A stretch of DNA of 64,000 nucleotides, taken from the NCBI RefSeq assembly GCF_026626335.1, contig NZ_JAPNTZ010000010.1, forward strand, positions 358,153 through 422,152, given 5' to 3'. Below, piece by piece: positions 16,780 to 25,649 of the stretch. A model generated the notes under the pieces. It searched no databases, had not been told where the DNA came from, and was given only the letters and a program-made list of their open reading frames with translations. The number at the start of each line of letters is the position of its first letter. The first letter of the stretch is position 1. A program made the translations under genes and the position numbers. Source of the DNA: Paractinoplanes pyxinae (GTDB lineage Bacteria; Actinomycetota; Actinomycetes; Mycobacteriales; Micromonosporaceae).

Positions 16780-17994
16780 ATGCACAGACGTCTGGGGAGA
16801 ACTCTGTTCTCCCTGCTCGTGATCGCCGCGATCGGGCTGGCCCAGCCGGCCGTCGCGCAGGCCGCCGCCGATGTGGACACGGCGCCGCCGAGCGTCGAAT
16901 CGGCCGAGTACTTCACCGACAAGTCGGCGCCGATCGAGACCCGGGGCTCGTTCCAGTTCGCGCCGGGCGAGGGTGTGACCGATGTTGTGTCCTATCTGTA
17001 CAACTTCGACAACGGCGACGACACGACGCTCGAGGCGGCCGCGGACGGCACGGCCGTGTTGCCGTGGACGCCGACGCGTGAGGGGCGCTGGACGCTGACG
17101 GTGCGTTCGGTGACCCGGGCCGGCGTGGTGTCCGACCCGAACGTCCGCGGCTTCTCGATCCTGAGCCACAGCCCGGTCGTCACCATCTATCCGAGCGAGG
17201 ACGCCGGCGTCGGCCGGCCCGTCCGGGTCGAGTTCCTGAGCGAGCTGGACGGGGTCACCGGCTTCGTCTACCGCTACGACGGCGGCCGGTGGAAGAGCGT
17301 CGACGAGGGCTACGTGAGCCTGGTCGACATCATCGCGAGCCGGGCCGGCAGCACCGAGCTGGTGGTGCGGGCCAAGCTTCCGAGCGGCAAGCTGTCGCCG
17401 GCCACCAGGCTCAGCATCTGGACGCCCGACTCGCCGCTGGTCGAACTGACCGGCCCGTACGGCTCGACGGCGATCGTCGGCGTGCCGATGACCGTGAAGG
17501 TCGCCCCGGCCGTCAAGCACGTCAAGCAATACCTGTACTGGGGTCTCGAGAGCCGCGAGGAAAAGCCGGTCAAGGCTCGCTACGACGGCACGGTGCGACT
17601 GCCGTGGACGCCGGCCGAGGAGGGCTACAACCAGGTCAGCTTCCGCAGCGTCACCTCCGGCGGCCAGGTCTCGGCGAGCCGCGTCCTCGACATGACCGTG
17701 CATCCGGCCGTCCCGATCGTGCAGTCCAGCTGGAACAACACGAAGCCGACGGGCGGGGTCGGTGTGCCCGGCCGGGTCCGCTTCTGGTCCACGATCCCGG
17801 CCGAGCACGTCAAGGGCTTCCGCTGGCACGTCGACGACGACCCGGAGCAGTTCACCGCCCGCTACCCGACCGGGCCCGACACGCAGACGCCCTACACCCC
17901 GACCCACGCGGGGCCGAACAAGCTGTCGGTCCAGATCGAGTTCTCCGACGGCCGGCTCGGCCCGGTGCAGGAGTACGCGTTCCTGGTGGCCTGA
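16780..17994 (+). CDS. Secreted beta-sandwich repeat protein, hypothetical
   Basis: 404 residues from ATG at 16780, chosen because GGGGGAG lies seven bases upstream. Signal peptide in the first 30 residues (LFSLLVIAAIGLAQPAVAQA), then repeated immunoglobulin-like units of about 90-100 residues, each ending in a block such as VLPWTPTREGRWTLTVRS or RLPWTPAEEGYNQVSFRS. This is a pattern seen in extracellular adhesion or scaffold proteins of actinobacteria; no catalytic residues are apparent. Confidence 0.7.
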   Translation: MHRRLGRTLFSLLVIAAIGLAQPAVAQAAADVDTAPPSVESAEYFTDKSAPIETRGSFQFAPGEGVTDVVSYLYNFDNGDDTTLEAAADGTAVLPWTPTREGRWTLTVRSVTRAGVVSDPNVRGFSILSHSPVVTIYPSEDAGVGRPVRVEFLSELDGVTGFVYRYDGGRWKSVDEGYVSLVDIIASRAGSTELVVRAKLPSGKLSPATRLSIWTPDSPLVELTGPYGSTAIVGVPMTVKVAPAVKHVKQYLYWGLESREEKPVKARYDGTVRLPWTPAEEGYNQVSFRSVTSGGQVSASRVLDMTVHPAVPIVQSSWNNTKPTGGVGVPGRVRFWSTIPAEHVKGFRWHVDDDPEQFTARYPTGPDTQTPYTPTHAGPNKLSVQIEFSDGRLGPVQEYAFLVA

Positions 17995-17999
17995 GGCGC

Positions 18000-18359
18000 T
18001 CAGTAGGCCGGGCGGGCCGCTTCGGCCCGTCCGGCCCGCAGCGACGGCAGCATCATGGCGATCGCGGCCGCCGTCACCACGATGGCGACCGTGACGCCGA
18101 CCAGCACCCAGCCGGGGGCCCGGTCGTCGAAGAAGGCGCCGATTCCCAGCAGCGCGGACAGGGCCCGCGAGCCGACCAGGACGTAGGCGGCACGGCGGTT
18201 CCCCCGCCAGGCCGGGACGGCGGCGGCCAGGCTGATCAGGCCCAGCACGAATCCGACAATGATGACCCCGACCGGTGGGCGGTTGCCGCCGGCGGGAACC
18301 GAACTCACGATGTCGAGCAGGGCTAGCAGGGTCAGGATGACAAGGCCGGTGCGATACAA
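18000..18359 (-). CDS. Small membrane protein, hypothetical, TTG start
   Basis: 119 residues. The TTG at 18359 is chosen because GGGAGG lies five to six bases before it and no ATG/GTG fits. Four predicted membrane segments (about 4-20, 31-50, 57-78, 85-107). It ends six bases after the convergent secreted-protein gene. Function unknown. Confidence 0.65.
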   Translation of the reverse strand: MYRTGLVILTLLALLDIVSSVPAGGNRPPVGVIIVGFVLGLISLAAAVPAWRGNRRAAYVLVGSRALSALLGIGAFFDDRAPGWVLVGVTVAIVVTAAAIAMMLPSLRAGRAEAARPAY

Positions 18360-18421
18360 GGGAACCTCCCGATGACGGTGCTGACGTCGGGAAGGGGCCG
18401 CGCGCACCGGCCAGATACGCG

Positions 18422-18892
18422 TTACAGGTCGCGGCCCGGGCGATCCGAGACCGGCCACACGTACGGAAGATCGTCCGGGACGTGGGGGCCGAACAGCGGG
18501 CGGTAGGTCTCGGGGTCTTTGCGCAGCAACGCCGACTGGTGGCTGCGGTGCACATCCTCGTCGCCCAGCCACGGCGGCAGCTCGCCGAGCTTTTCCAAGG
18601 CTTCCTGCGTACGGACCTCAGGCCCCGCACCCCAGTCGGTGATCAGGGTCGCCGCGGTGGTGTCGGCCCGGCCGGTGGCCGTCCACACGGCAACCACGTC
18701 GAGCCCGTAGCGCACCAGCCCCTCCTCGTACCCGCGCCACATCTTCACTGCCGGGTGGTGCCGCCAGCCGTACCCGGGCGTCGTGAGCCCGCGGAGCACC
18801 TGGACGGTCTCGACCCGCTGCTTGCCGAGCCGCTTCTGGTCGAGCACCTTCGCCGAGGCCAGGAAGTCCGCGTACGGAAGAAAGGTCTGCAC
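18422..18892 (-). CDS. MSMEG_6728-family protein, pyrimidine-dimer glycosylase-like
   Basis: 156 residues from GTG at 18892 (homology starts VQTFLPYADFLASAKVLD); a TTG at 18922 would add ten residues. The pattern LDQKRLGKQRVETVQVLRGL followed by YGWRHHPAVKMWRGYEEGL is characteristic of the family, distantly related to T4 endonuclease V-type pyrimidine-dimer glycosylases. The DNA-repair role is from family annotation and has not been shown here. It is divergent from the kinase-like gene at 18916, starts 23 bases apart. Confidence 0.78.
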   Translation of the reverse strand: MQTFLPYADFLASAKVLDQKRLGKQRVETVQVLRGLTTPGYGWRHHPAVKMWRGYEEGLVRYGLDVVAVWTATGRADTTAATLITDWGAGPEVRTQEALEKLGELPPWLGDEDVHRSHQSALLRKDPETYRPLFGPHVPDDLPYVWPVSDRPGRDL

Positions 18893-18915
18893 CGCCCCGA
18901 CGCTACTGTTCCCGC

Positions 18916-19434
18916 GTGGCAACCGCTCTTCTCATCACCGGAACGGTGGGCTCCGGCAAGACGTCGGCCGCCGAGGCCGCCGGTGACCTGCTCACCGCGC
19001 GCGAGATCCCGAACGCGGTCATCGACGTCGACTGGCTGCGACGATGCTGGCCGTCACCGCCCGGCGACCGCTTCAACAGCGCCATCACCCTGCGCAACCT
19101 GCGTGCCGTCACGGCCAACTTCGTCGAGGCCGGCGCCGAGCGGATCGTGCTGGCCGGTGTGATCGAAAGCAGGAGCGAGAGGCGTGCGTACGAGGAAACG
19201 CTGGGCCTGCCGCTGTCGGTGTGGCGGCTGCGGGTGGCGATCCCGGCCGTCCACGAGCGGCTGGCCCGCCGGCACCGCGACGACCCGGCCGGGCTCGCCT
19301 GGCACCGGGAGCGCTCCGGGGAACTCGAGCGCATCCTGGCCGCGGCCGGGGTCGAGGACGCGCTGGTCGACGTGACGGACGAGACGATTCCGCAGGTGGC
19401 CGAGGCCGTGCTGCGTGGTTGGATGGGGTCGTGA
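18916..19434 (+). CDS. P-loop kinase-like ATPase
   Basis: 172 residues from GTG at 18916. The P-loop GTVGSGKTS near residues 9-17 begins an adenylate/APS-kinase-like fold; VIDVDWLRR and IVLAGVI follow as expected, and a C-terminal lid helix is present. The substrate is unknown. The stop overlaps the GNAT start (GTGA), so the two are co-translated. Confidence 0.75.
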   Translation: MATALLITGTVGSGKTSAAEAAGDLLTAREIPNAVIDVDWLRRCWPSPPGDRFNSAITLRNLRAVTANFVEAGAERIVLAGVIESRSERRAYEETLGLPLSVWRLRVAIPAVHERLARRHRDDPAGLAWHRERSGELERILAAAGVEDALVDVTDETIPQVAEAVLRGWMGS

Positions 19435-19733
19435 CGATTTCGGTGGCCGACGTGCCCGAGAAGGACCGCTTCGAGGCACGCGACGACGACGGGACGCTGG
19501 CCGGTGTGATCACCTACCAGGTCACCGGCAACGTCATCGCGTACACGCACACCAAGGTCGAACCGGCGTTCGAGGGCCACGGCGTGGGCGGCCTGCTGGC
19601 CCGCGCCGCCATGGAGGACGCGCAGGCCAAGCACCGCCTGGTCGTGCCGATCTGCCCGTTCCTGGCCTCGTGGCTCGACGAGCACCACGAGTACGAGAAG
19701 ATCGTGGCCCGCACCCACCGCCGCGTGAAATAG
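19431..19733 (+). CDS. GNAT-family N-acetyltransferase, YjdJ type
   Basis: 100 residues from GTG at 19431, overlapping the previous stop by four bases. Short single-domain acetyltransferase of the YjdJ/COG2388 group: YTHTKVEPAFEGHGVGGLLA is the acetyl-CoA pyrophosphate loop and LVVPICPFLASWLDEH is the family signature near the C-terminus. Substrate unknown. Confidence 0.85.
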   Translation: MTISVADVPEKDRFEARDDDGTLAGVITYQVTGNVIAYTHTKVEPAFEGHGVGGLLARAAMEDAQAKHRLVVPICPFLASWLDEHHEYEKIVARTHRRVK

Positions 19734-19734
19734 C

Positions 19735-20445
19735 TCAGGAGAAAGGCGTGACCGGCCGGGGCTGCGGCTCGCCGTCGAGCTCGATGTCGACCCGCTCGTT
19801 GTAGAAGCAGAGCAGGTCACGGATCTTCGGGATCTCGGCGATCGGGTCGGGGTAGCTCCACGCCGCGTCGGCCAGCAGCGGGTGCGACCAGTAGCGGGCC
19901 ACCCCCTTGTACGGGCAGCGCGACACCGTCTCGCCGGCGGTCAGCAGCTCGGTGCGCACGTCGGCGAACGGCAGGTAGTAGCGCGTCGGCAGGTGGGTCT
20001 CGAAGAGCAGCACCGGGCGCGTGCTGTTGGCCACCTCGACCCCGTCGATCAGCACCCGCACGCGGCGCGAGCTGTGCATCGTGTCGACGCGGTGGCGGGG
20101 TGAGCGGGCGTGGACGAAGACCTGCTCGTCCTCCTCGTACCAGTCGAGGGTTTCCCACGAGAACGTGACGTGACCCCGGAGCTGCTCGAACCGGTCGTCG
20201 GTCCAGGCCGCGTCGTCGGCCCGGCGGCCGCCCGCGACCACGGACCAGCGGCCCGGCGCGTGATCGGCGAGGACGCCGGGCCGGACATCGTCGTACGGAA
20301 GGAAGTAGGTCGGGAAACCGTGCTCGTTGATCTCGTCGAGCAGCAGGGCGCGCGTGCTGTCGGCGACGAGAGTGCGGCCCAGGCGCACCCGGATGCGGCG
20401 TGGCGTCGGCTCGATCGTCGTCTCGGGTGGCTTGAAGACAAACAT
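19735..20445 (-). CDS. DUF427 tandem-domain protein
   Basis: 236 residues from ATG at 20445. Two DUF427 modules (about residues 15-110 and 120-215), each with a pattern like RVRLGRTLVADSTRALLLDE ... TYFLPYDDV, and RVLIDGVEVANSTRPVLLFE ... RYYLPFADV. DUF427 proteins are abundant in actinobacteria and their function is not established. It is convergent with the GNAT gene. Confidence 0.88.
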   Translation of the reverse strand: MFVFKPPETTIEPTPRRIRVRLGRTLVADSTRALLLDEINEHGFPTYFLPYDDVRPGVLADHAPGRWSVVAGGRRADDAAWTDDRFEQLRGHVTFSWETLDWYEEDEQVFVHARSPRHRVDTMHSSRRVRVLIDGVEVANSTRPVLLFETHLPTRYYLPFADVRTELLTAGETVSRCPYKGVARYWSHPLLADAAWSYPDPIAEIPKIRDLLCFYNERVDIELDGEPQPRPVTPFS

Positions 20446-20516
20446 GGTTCCGTCCTACACCGGCCCAGCGCCCTTTCCCACCCGGCACACAACTATGCGA
20501 CAGAGCGGTCCGGCCC

Positions 20517-21236
20517 TCACAGCGGCGGGAGGAGTGCGGCGATCGCCGCCTGACCGGCCGCGTTGGGATGGTCGCCGTCGGGCGCGAGCAGGCCGGTGGG
20601 GTCGCGGCCGCCGTCGTCGCCGTGGAAGGCGGGCTCGGTGGGCACAAAGGTGGCGCCGGTGCGCGCGGCCGCGGTCCGCAGTGCCTGGTTGACGAGAGCG
20701 GTGGCGCGGGCGGCGTCGCGTAATCCCTGGGCGCCGTAGGCCGCGGCGCCGACCTGGCCGTCCTGGACCACGTTCCAGTAACCGAGCACAACCACGGGAA
20801 CCCGGTGCAGCTGCCGGATCGAGGTCACGGTGGCTGCCACGTCGTCCTCGACTCCGTCGGCCACCGCGCCGTAGCGCGACGGCTGCGAGAAGACGTCGGC
20901 CATGTCGTTGGCCCCGATCATGATGATCACCTCGGCCGCCGACGACAGATCGGCCCGCATGCCGCCCAGTCCGGCCCGCACGTCGGCCGCCGTGGCGCCG
21001 CTCTCGGCGAGATCGACATCGGTGGCGTGCTGAGTCCGGGCGTACAGGGCGGGGAACGGCTCACACCCGCACGCCGCGCCGGCCGCCACCGAGTCGCCCA
21101 GCGTGACCACCGTCCGCGGCGCCGGCGCCTCCCCGTTTCGCCCGCTCGCGCAACCGCTCAGGGCGAGCACGGCCACCGTCAACGCGACCGCCGAGAACCT
21201 GATCCGGCTGCCCCGGCCGGTGTGCGTGGCCGTCAT
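20517..21236 (-). CDS. SGNH/GDSL hydrolase, probable lipoprotein
   Basis: 239 residues from ATG at 21236. Lipobox LALSGC near residue 29 suggests a lipid-anchored extracellular enzyme. SGNH blocks: TLGDSVAAG (nucleophile Ser), GAND (block III Asn) and DGDHPN (catalytic Asp/His), so the hydrolase is complete. The start overlaps the preceding esterase stop (ATGA), making it the last gene of the aminoacyl-lipid operon 20517-24593. Substrate probably a lipid or ester, unproven. Confidence 0.88.
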   Translation of the reverse strand: MTATHTGRGSRIRFSAVALTVAVLALSGCASGRNGEAPAPRTVVTLGDSVAAGAACGCEPFPALYARTQHATDVDLAESGATAADVRAGLGGMRADLSSAAEVIIMIGANDMADVFSQPSRYGAVADGVEDDVAATVTSIRQLHRVPVVVLGYWNVVQDGQVGAAAYGAQGLRDAARATALVNQALRTAAARTGATFVPTEPAFHGDDGGRDPTGLLAPDGDHPNAAGQAAIAALLPPL

Positions 21237-22195
21237 GGGAGCGGCCCGGCCAGGTGGGCGGCGAGCCAGTCGAAGGCCGGCGGCTCCATCTGCCGCCAGA
21301 CCGCACTGCTGTGGCCGCCCCGGGCCACCACCGCGGTGGTCAGGGCGAGCGGCCGGTGGATCTCGGCGGCCATCCGGCGGGAGTCGGCGGCCGACTGCCG
21401 GTCGTCGCCGGACCAGCCGAGCCACAGCGCGAGGGGCGGCTGCGGAAGGTGGCGCAGCCGCCAGCCCGGATTGTTGGTGGTGTTCTGCGAACCGTCGCCG
21501 ACGTCGATACCGGGCTCGGCATAGCCGGAGAGGCTGGCGGCGGCCGCGTACCGGTCGGGGTGGCGCAGCGCCAGATTGATCGCGCAGAACGCGCCGGCCG
21601 AGTAGCCGGTGAGGCCCCAGCCCGCCCGGTCGGCGCGGACGCGGTAGTGAGCGCGGACGTAGGCGGGCACGTCGACGGTCAGGAAGGTCTCGGTCTGCGG
21701 GCCGTCGTGCAGGTTGGTGCACTCCGTGTCGAGCAGGCGCTCGGGCGTCTGGTACGGGAACAGTACGACCGTCGGCGCCATCCGCCCGGCCGCGATCTCC
21801 CGGTCGAGAGTGGACTGGACGTTCAGCTTGCGCAGCCAGGTCACGGGAGTGCCCGGGTAGCCGTGCAGGGCCTCGATCACCGGGAAGTGTCCTGTTCCGC
21901 CGCGGTACGCAGCCGGCAGATAGACGTACATCGGCAGGGAGAGATGGCTGGCCGGCCCGCGGACCGTGACGCTCAGCATCCGGCTGCCGGCGCCGTCAGC
22001 GACCGGCGTGGCGGCCACCGTCTCGGTCGGATAGGCCTCGGTCAGCCGGTTGACCTGCACGAGCATGGCTGCGGCGACGCTGAGCACCGAGAGCGCGACG
22101 AGGGCCGAGCGACCGATGACGCGCGACCGGTCCCAGCTCGCCGCGAGCAGGACGGCCGTGGCCAGCACGCCGGCCAGCGACAGCACCGCGCTCAC
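21233..22195 (-). CDS. Membrane-anchored alpha/beta hydrolase (esterase D-like)
   Basis: 320 residues from GTG at 22195, the codon that overlaps the previous stop as GTGA. Two to three N-terminal membrane segments (about 1-55) precede an extracytoplasmic esterase domain. Nucleophile elbow GYSAGA, oxyanion-region HGYPGT and histidine in ARGGHSSAVWR are present. In other bacteria, hydrolases encoded next to aminoacyl-phosphatidylglycerol synthases remove the amino acid from the lipid. That role is likely here but inferred from context. Confidence 0.86.
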   Translation of the reverse strand: MSAVLSLAGVLATAVLLAASWDRSRVIGRSALVALSVLSVAAAMLVQVNRLTEAYPTETVAATPVADGAGSRMLSVTVRGPASHLSLPMYVYLPAAYRGGTGHFPVIEALHGYPGTPVTWLRKLNVQSTLDREIAAGRMAPTVVLFPYQTPERLLDTECTNLHDGPQTETFLTVDVPAYVRAHYRVRADRAGWGLTGYSAGAFCAINLALRHPDRYAAAASLSGYAEPGIDVGDGSQNTTNNPGWRLRHLPQPPLALWLGWSGDDRQSAADSRRMAAEIHRPLALTTAVVARGGHSSAVWRQMEPPAFDWLAAHLAGPLP

Positions 22196-22893
22196 GACGG
22201 CGCTCCGCTCGCCGGCAGGCGCAGAGGGGCTGCGAGGGCGGGCGGCAGCGCATCGACCGGCTGGTTGAGCACGGCGAAGCCCGCCGGCGCACCCGCCACG
22301 AACCCGGCGGCGACCGGGCTGCGGCCCAGCACGTCCCAGCCCGAGGCCGCCACCCGAAGGTCGCGTTCCAGCTCGCCGGGCAGGCTGAGCAGGGCGGCCG
22401 CGGTGGTGCCCGGACCGGGAGACACGGTGACGGCCACGAATCCCGGCCGGCTCTGATCGCCCTGCGCGCCGGTGACCTTCGTTCCTGAAAAGGCCAGGAC
22501 AACGGGGAACGTCACGCCGGGGCGGTCTCGATAGTCGCGGGGGAGCGTCACCGTGGGCGGGGCGGCGAGATGCCACGCGGCGAGATCGGGCGGACGCCAG
22601 GTGAAGGTTCCGGACCGCACCCGGACGTCGAGGGAGCCGGCCCGCGCGCGTTCGGCCACCGCGACCGTGCCGGTGTCGCCGCGGAGAGCCGACCAGGACG
22701 GATAGAAGTCCTCGTGCCGGTTGACGATCAGGCCCACGGTGGCCACCAGCAGCGATTCGGTCAGCAGCACGCCGGTCGCGCGGGTGAGCGGGCGCAGCCG
22801 TCTTCCGCGTGGCCACAGCACGACGGTCAGCGTGGCCGCCGCGGCGGCGGCAGCGGCCACCAGGGCGATGAGGGGCAGCCCGGTGAGCGTCAC
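22192..22893 (-). CDS. Membrane protein with hydrolase-like domain lacking the nucleophile
   Basis: 233 residues from GTG at 22893, overlapping the upstream stop by GTGA. Two membrane segments (about 6-26 and 35-56) precede a domain that parallels the neighbouring esterase: TVTLPRDYRDRPGVTFPVVL mirrors its YLPAAYRGGTGHFPVIEALH. The region corresponding to the esterase GYSAG elbow reads GFVAGAPAGF with no serine. It therefore looks like a catalytically inactive paralogue that may help the esterase or synthase. This reading is from visual comparison only. Confidence 0.68.
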   Translation of the reverse strand: MTLTGLPLIALVAAAAAAAATLTVVLWPRGRRLRPLTRATGVLLTESLLVATVGLIVNRHEDFYPSWSALRGDTGTVAVAERARAGSLDVRVRSGTFTWRPPDLAAWHLAAPPTVTLPRDYRDRPGVTFPVVLAFSGTKVTGAQGDQSRPGFVAVTVSPGPGTTAAALLSLPGELERDLRVAASGWDVLGRSPVAAGFVAGAPAGFAVLNQPVDALPPALAAPLRLPASGAPS

Positions 22894-24593
22894 GTCGTCG
22901 CCCGCTCGCGGGCGGCCCGCCGCAGCGGGCGCTCGGGCAGGAACGCCTCGGCGGTCAGCGCGGCGACGGCTATGCGGGGCAGGTCGCGAGCCGTCGGGAA
23001 GCAGAGGTAACGCGGCGTCCAGGTGGGCAGATACTTGGCGTTCGACCGGTAGAGCGACTCGATCTGCCACAGCCGCGAGGCGACAGTCAGCATCCGGCGC
23101 CACAGGCGCAGCACCGGGCCGGCGCCCAGTTCGTCGGCGCGGGCGAAGACCGACCGCAGCACCGCGAAGTTCAGCGACACGCGACGTATCCCCAGTTCTG
23201 GGGTCTGTTCGAGAACGGACACCACCATCAGCTCGGTCAATCCGTTGGCGGCCGTCCGGTCGCCGCGCATCAGGTCGAGGGACAACCCGTCGGCACCCCA
23301 CGGCACGAGCTGCAGCAGCCCGCGCAGCCGGCCCTCGGCGTCGTGGCCGAGAACCAGCAGGCAGTCGGCGTCGCGCGGATCGCCGAGCCGGGACAACGCC
23401 ATCGAGAAGCCCCGCTCGACCGGCCCGTCGCGGAACTGGTCGGCCGCCCGCACCACCTTCTCGAGCTCGGCCGGCGACAGGTCGCGCTGGCGGGCCACCC
23501 GGCATTCGTAGCCGGCCCGCCGCACGCGGCTGACCGCCTGGCGCACGCCCCGCATCGGCCGCCCGTCGAGCGAGAAGGCGCTGGTGTCGACGACCGCCTC
23601 GTCGCCCAGTTCGACGACGTCCAGACCCGCTTTCCGGTACGCCTGACCGGCGGCGTTGCCGCAGCCGAGCACAGCCGGAGTCCATCCGTGACGGTCGGCG
23701 TCGGCCAGCCACGCGCCGATCGCCCCGGGCCAGGCCGACGCGGGGCCGATCGGGTCGCCGGCGGCCAGGCTGACCCCGTTGACCACGCGATACGCGACCA
23801 CCGCGGACACGTCGGGCGCCCACATCAGAGCCTTGTCGGCCCGGGAGGCGAAATACCCGAGGGAGTCCTGACCGCCGTACCGCCGCAGCAGCTCGTCGAG
23901 ACGGGCCTCGGCCTCCTCCCCGCGTTGCGGCGGACGCGAGCCGGGCCGCAACAACAGCAGGAGCGCCGTTCCGATCGCGAGCAGACCACAGGCGCCCGTC
24001 GTGTACGCCACCAGCTCGGCGCCGAAGTGACGCTGGAAGGCGAGCGGGCCGTCGATCCCGATCAGGCCGAGTGCCGCCTCCTCGGCCCAGTCGGCGACCC
24101 CGGGCGTGCCGACCAGGTGGTTGGCCCGCACGGCGATCTCGACAAAGCCCAGCAGGAAGCCCGCCGCGGCGAACCCGGCCAGCGCCCAGAGCGCCCGCCA
24201 GCGGGTACGCGGATCGGCCACCGTGGTGAAGCGGTCCTGCGTGGCCAGCAGCATGACCAGCACCACCCCGGCCACGGCGGCGGCGCCGTAGTCGAGCCCC
24301 TTCACCAGATGCAGCAGGATGGACGCGGCGGCCAGCACGACGGCCACCCGCCACGCCTGGCGCTTGCCCCGGCGCAGCCCGGCCCCCAGATAGATCAGCA
24401 GCAGGCCGGCCACGACGGTGGCCGCGCGGGCGGTCAGCACCCCCGCGGCCGGAACGAATTCCATGACCGTGAAGAGCCGTCCGTGCCGCGGCGGCGAGAT
24501 GCCGGTGACGATGTCGAGCAGGCCCACCACCTGCACTATGCGGGCGATGGCGCGCCTGGAGAGCGGGGGCCGCTCCAACCGGGGCTGGGTCAT
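22890..24593 (-). CDS. Phosphatidylglycerol aminoacyltransferase, MprF/LysX-like (DUF2156)
   Basis: 567 residues from ATG at 24593. About six N-terminal membrane helices (about 15-220) precede a cytosolic double-GNAT DUF2156 domain (about 235-545). Such enzymes transfer an amino acid from aminoacyl-tRNA to phosphatidylglycerol or diacylglycerol, altering surface charge and resistance to cationic antimicrobials. Motifs seen: SLGYFASRADKALMWAPD, SLAAGDPIGP, GYECRVARQRDLS and GLSLDLMRGDR. The amino acid used (Lys, Ala or other) cannot be told from sequence. It heads a four-gene coupled operon with hydrolases. Confidence 0.9.
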   Translation of the reverse strand: MTQPRLERPPLSRRAIARIVQVVGLLDIVTGISPPRHGRLFTVMEFVPAAGVLTARAATVVAGLLLIYLGAGLRRGKRQAWRVAVVLAAASILLHLVKGLDYGAAAVAGVVLVMLLATQDRFTTVADPRTRWRALWALAGFAAAGFLLGFVEIAVRANHLVGTPGVADWAEEAALGLIGIDGPLAFQRHFGAELVAYTTGACGLLAIGTALLLLLRPGSRPPQRGEEAEARLDELLRRYGGQDSLGYFASRADKALMWAPDVSAVVAYRVVNGVSLAAGDPIGPASAWPGAIGAWLADADRHGWTPAVLGCGNAAGQAYRKAGLDVVELGDEAVVDTSAFSLDGRPMRGVRQAVSRVRRAGYECRVARQRDLSPAELEKVVRAADQFRDGPVERGFSMALSRLGDPRDADCLLVLGHDAEGRLRGLLQLVPWGADGLSLDLMRGDRTAANGLTELMVVSVLEQTPELGIRRVSLNFAVLRSVFARADELGAGPVLRLWRRMLTVASRLWQIESLYRSNAKYLPTWTPRYLCFPTARDLPRIAVAALTAEAFLPERPLRRAARERATT

Positions 24594-24699
24594 AGCGCCA
24601 GCTTCTATGCGCCGGCTGTGAATTCGCTGGCGGGAAACCTGTGTGCTAGCTCAATGCCCGCTGACCTGCGGGTTTCAGGGATGTGTCGCGGGACACCAC

Positions 24700-25032
24700 C
24701 TAGGCGCAACCGACGCACGTGGCGGCGAACGGGCGGATTTCCAGGCGCTCGGGGGCGATCTCGCGCCCGCAGGCTTCGCAGCGGCCGTAGGCGCCGGCGT
24801 CCAGGCGGGCCAGGGCCTCCTCGACGGCTGTTAGCTGGGCCCGGGCGGCGGCGAGAACGGCCATCAGCTGCGCCCGTTCGTAGCCGATGGTGGCGCCCTC
24901 GGGGTCGTGCTCGTCGTCGGCGTTGTCGGTGCGCGAGGCCTCGAACAGGGCGCGCAGGTCGGCGTCGAGCGCGGCGATCTCGGCCTCGGCCTCGCCGCGC
25001 AGGCGCTCCAGCGACGTACGGTGACCGGTCAT
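24700..25032 (-). CDS. DksA/TraR-type C4 zinc-finger protein
   Basis: 110 residues from ATG at 25032. An N-terminal coiled coil (about 5-80) leads to a four-cysteine zinc finger, CEAC and CVGC, at the C-terminus, as in TraR/DksA-like proteins that bind RNA polymerase. It lacks the full DksA length. The start overlaps the TetR stop (ATGA), so it is cotranscribed with and perhaps controlled by that regulator. Confidence 0.88.
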   Translation of the reverse strand: MTGHRTSLERLRGEAEAEIAALDADLRALFEASRTDNADDEHDPEGATIGYERAQLMAVLAAARAQLTAVEEALARLDAGAYGRCEACGREIAPERLEIRPFAATCVGCA

Positions 25033-25604
25033 GGTTCCACGGTAACCAGGCGATCGATGAAAGCGGTGAGGGCCTGGTCGGGGGTCACGCCGGCGTCGAT
25101 CGAGGTGGTCAGCATGTCGAGCAGCAGACCGTCCAGCGCGTAGTGCAGCAGGGCGATCTCGAGGGCGCCGCCGGGCAGACCGGTGGTGGCGTGGAAGGCG
25201 ACGTCGTCGCGATAGCCGCCGCGCAGGGTCGCGCCCAGGATCTCGGCCAGGCCGGGGCGGCGGGCCGCCTCGAGGCGCAGCTCGATCAGGGCCCGGGTCA
25301 GTTCGGGGTGAGCCGTCGTGCGCTCGAGGATGTAGCGCAGATAGTCGACGAACAGCTCGCGGCCGGGTGGGCGGGCCGACAGCCTCTCGACCACGGCCGG
25401 GTCGGGCGCGAACCGTTCGAAGATGCGCTCGCCGAGCGCGCCGAGCAGGGCGTCGCGGGAGCGGAAGTAGTTGGACGCCGTGCCGGTGGGCACGCCCGCC
25501 TCGGCGTCGACCGCGCGGTGGGTGAGCCCGCGGGCGCCCGACTCGGCGAGCACGCGCAGGCCCGCGTCGGCCAGCAGGTTCCGGCGTTCCGGGTTCTTGA
25601 CCAC
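25029..25604 (-). CDS. TetR/AcrR-family regulator
   Basis: 191 residues. Helix-turn-helix at about residues 8-55 (AGVPTGTASNYFRSRDALLG) and an all-alpha ligand-binding domain. It is divergent from the DHFR-like gene at 25650. A CTACAA-GTG-TTGTAG palindrome in the gap is a likely operator. The ligand is unknown. Confidence 0.92.
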   Translation of the reverse strand: MVKNPERRNLLADAGLRVLAESGARGLTHRAVDAEAGVPTGTASNYFRSRDALLGALGERIFERFAPDPAVVERLSARPPGRELFVDYLRYILERTTAHPELTRALIELRLEAARRPGLAEILGATLRGGYRDDVAFHATTGLPGGALEIALLHYALDGLLLDMLTTSIDAGVTPDQALTAFIDRLVTVEP

Positions 25605-25625
25605 GGCTCCAGACTAGCTCAACCA

Positions 25626-25640
25626 CTACAAGTGTTGTAG
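25626..25640. promoter_or_regulatory. Probable TetR operator CTACAAGTGTTGTAG
   Basis: A perfect 6-bp inverted repeat with a 3-base spacer between the divergent TetR gene (start 25604) and the DHFR-like gene (start 25650). It sits 9 bases before the latter's ATG, so a bound repressor would block expression. Confidence 0.7.
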
Positions 25641-25649
25641 TTTGGCCGC

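Noticed and set aside
16165..18630. Single large minus-strand gene spanning several small genes
   Set aside because: Only the last 158 residues resemble a protein with its own ribosome-binding site; the rest is the complement of the secreted protein gene.
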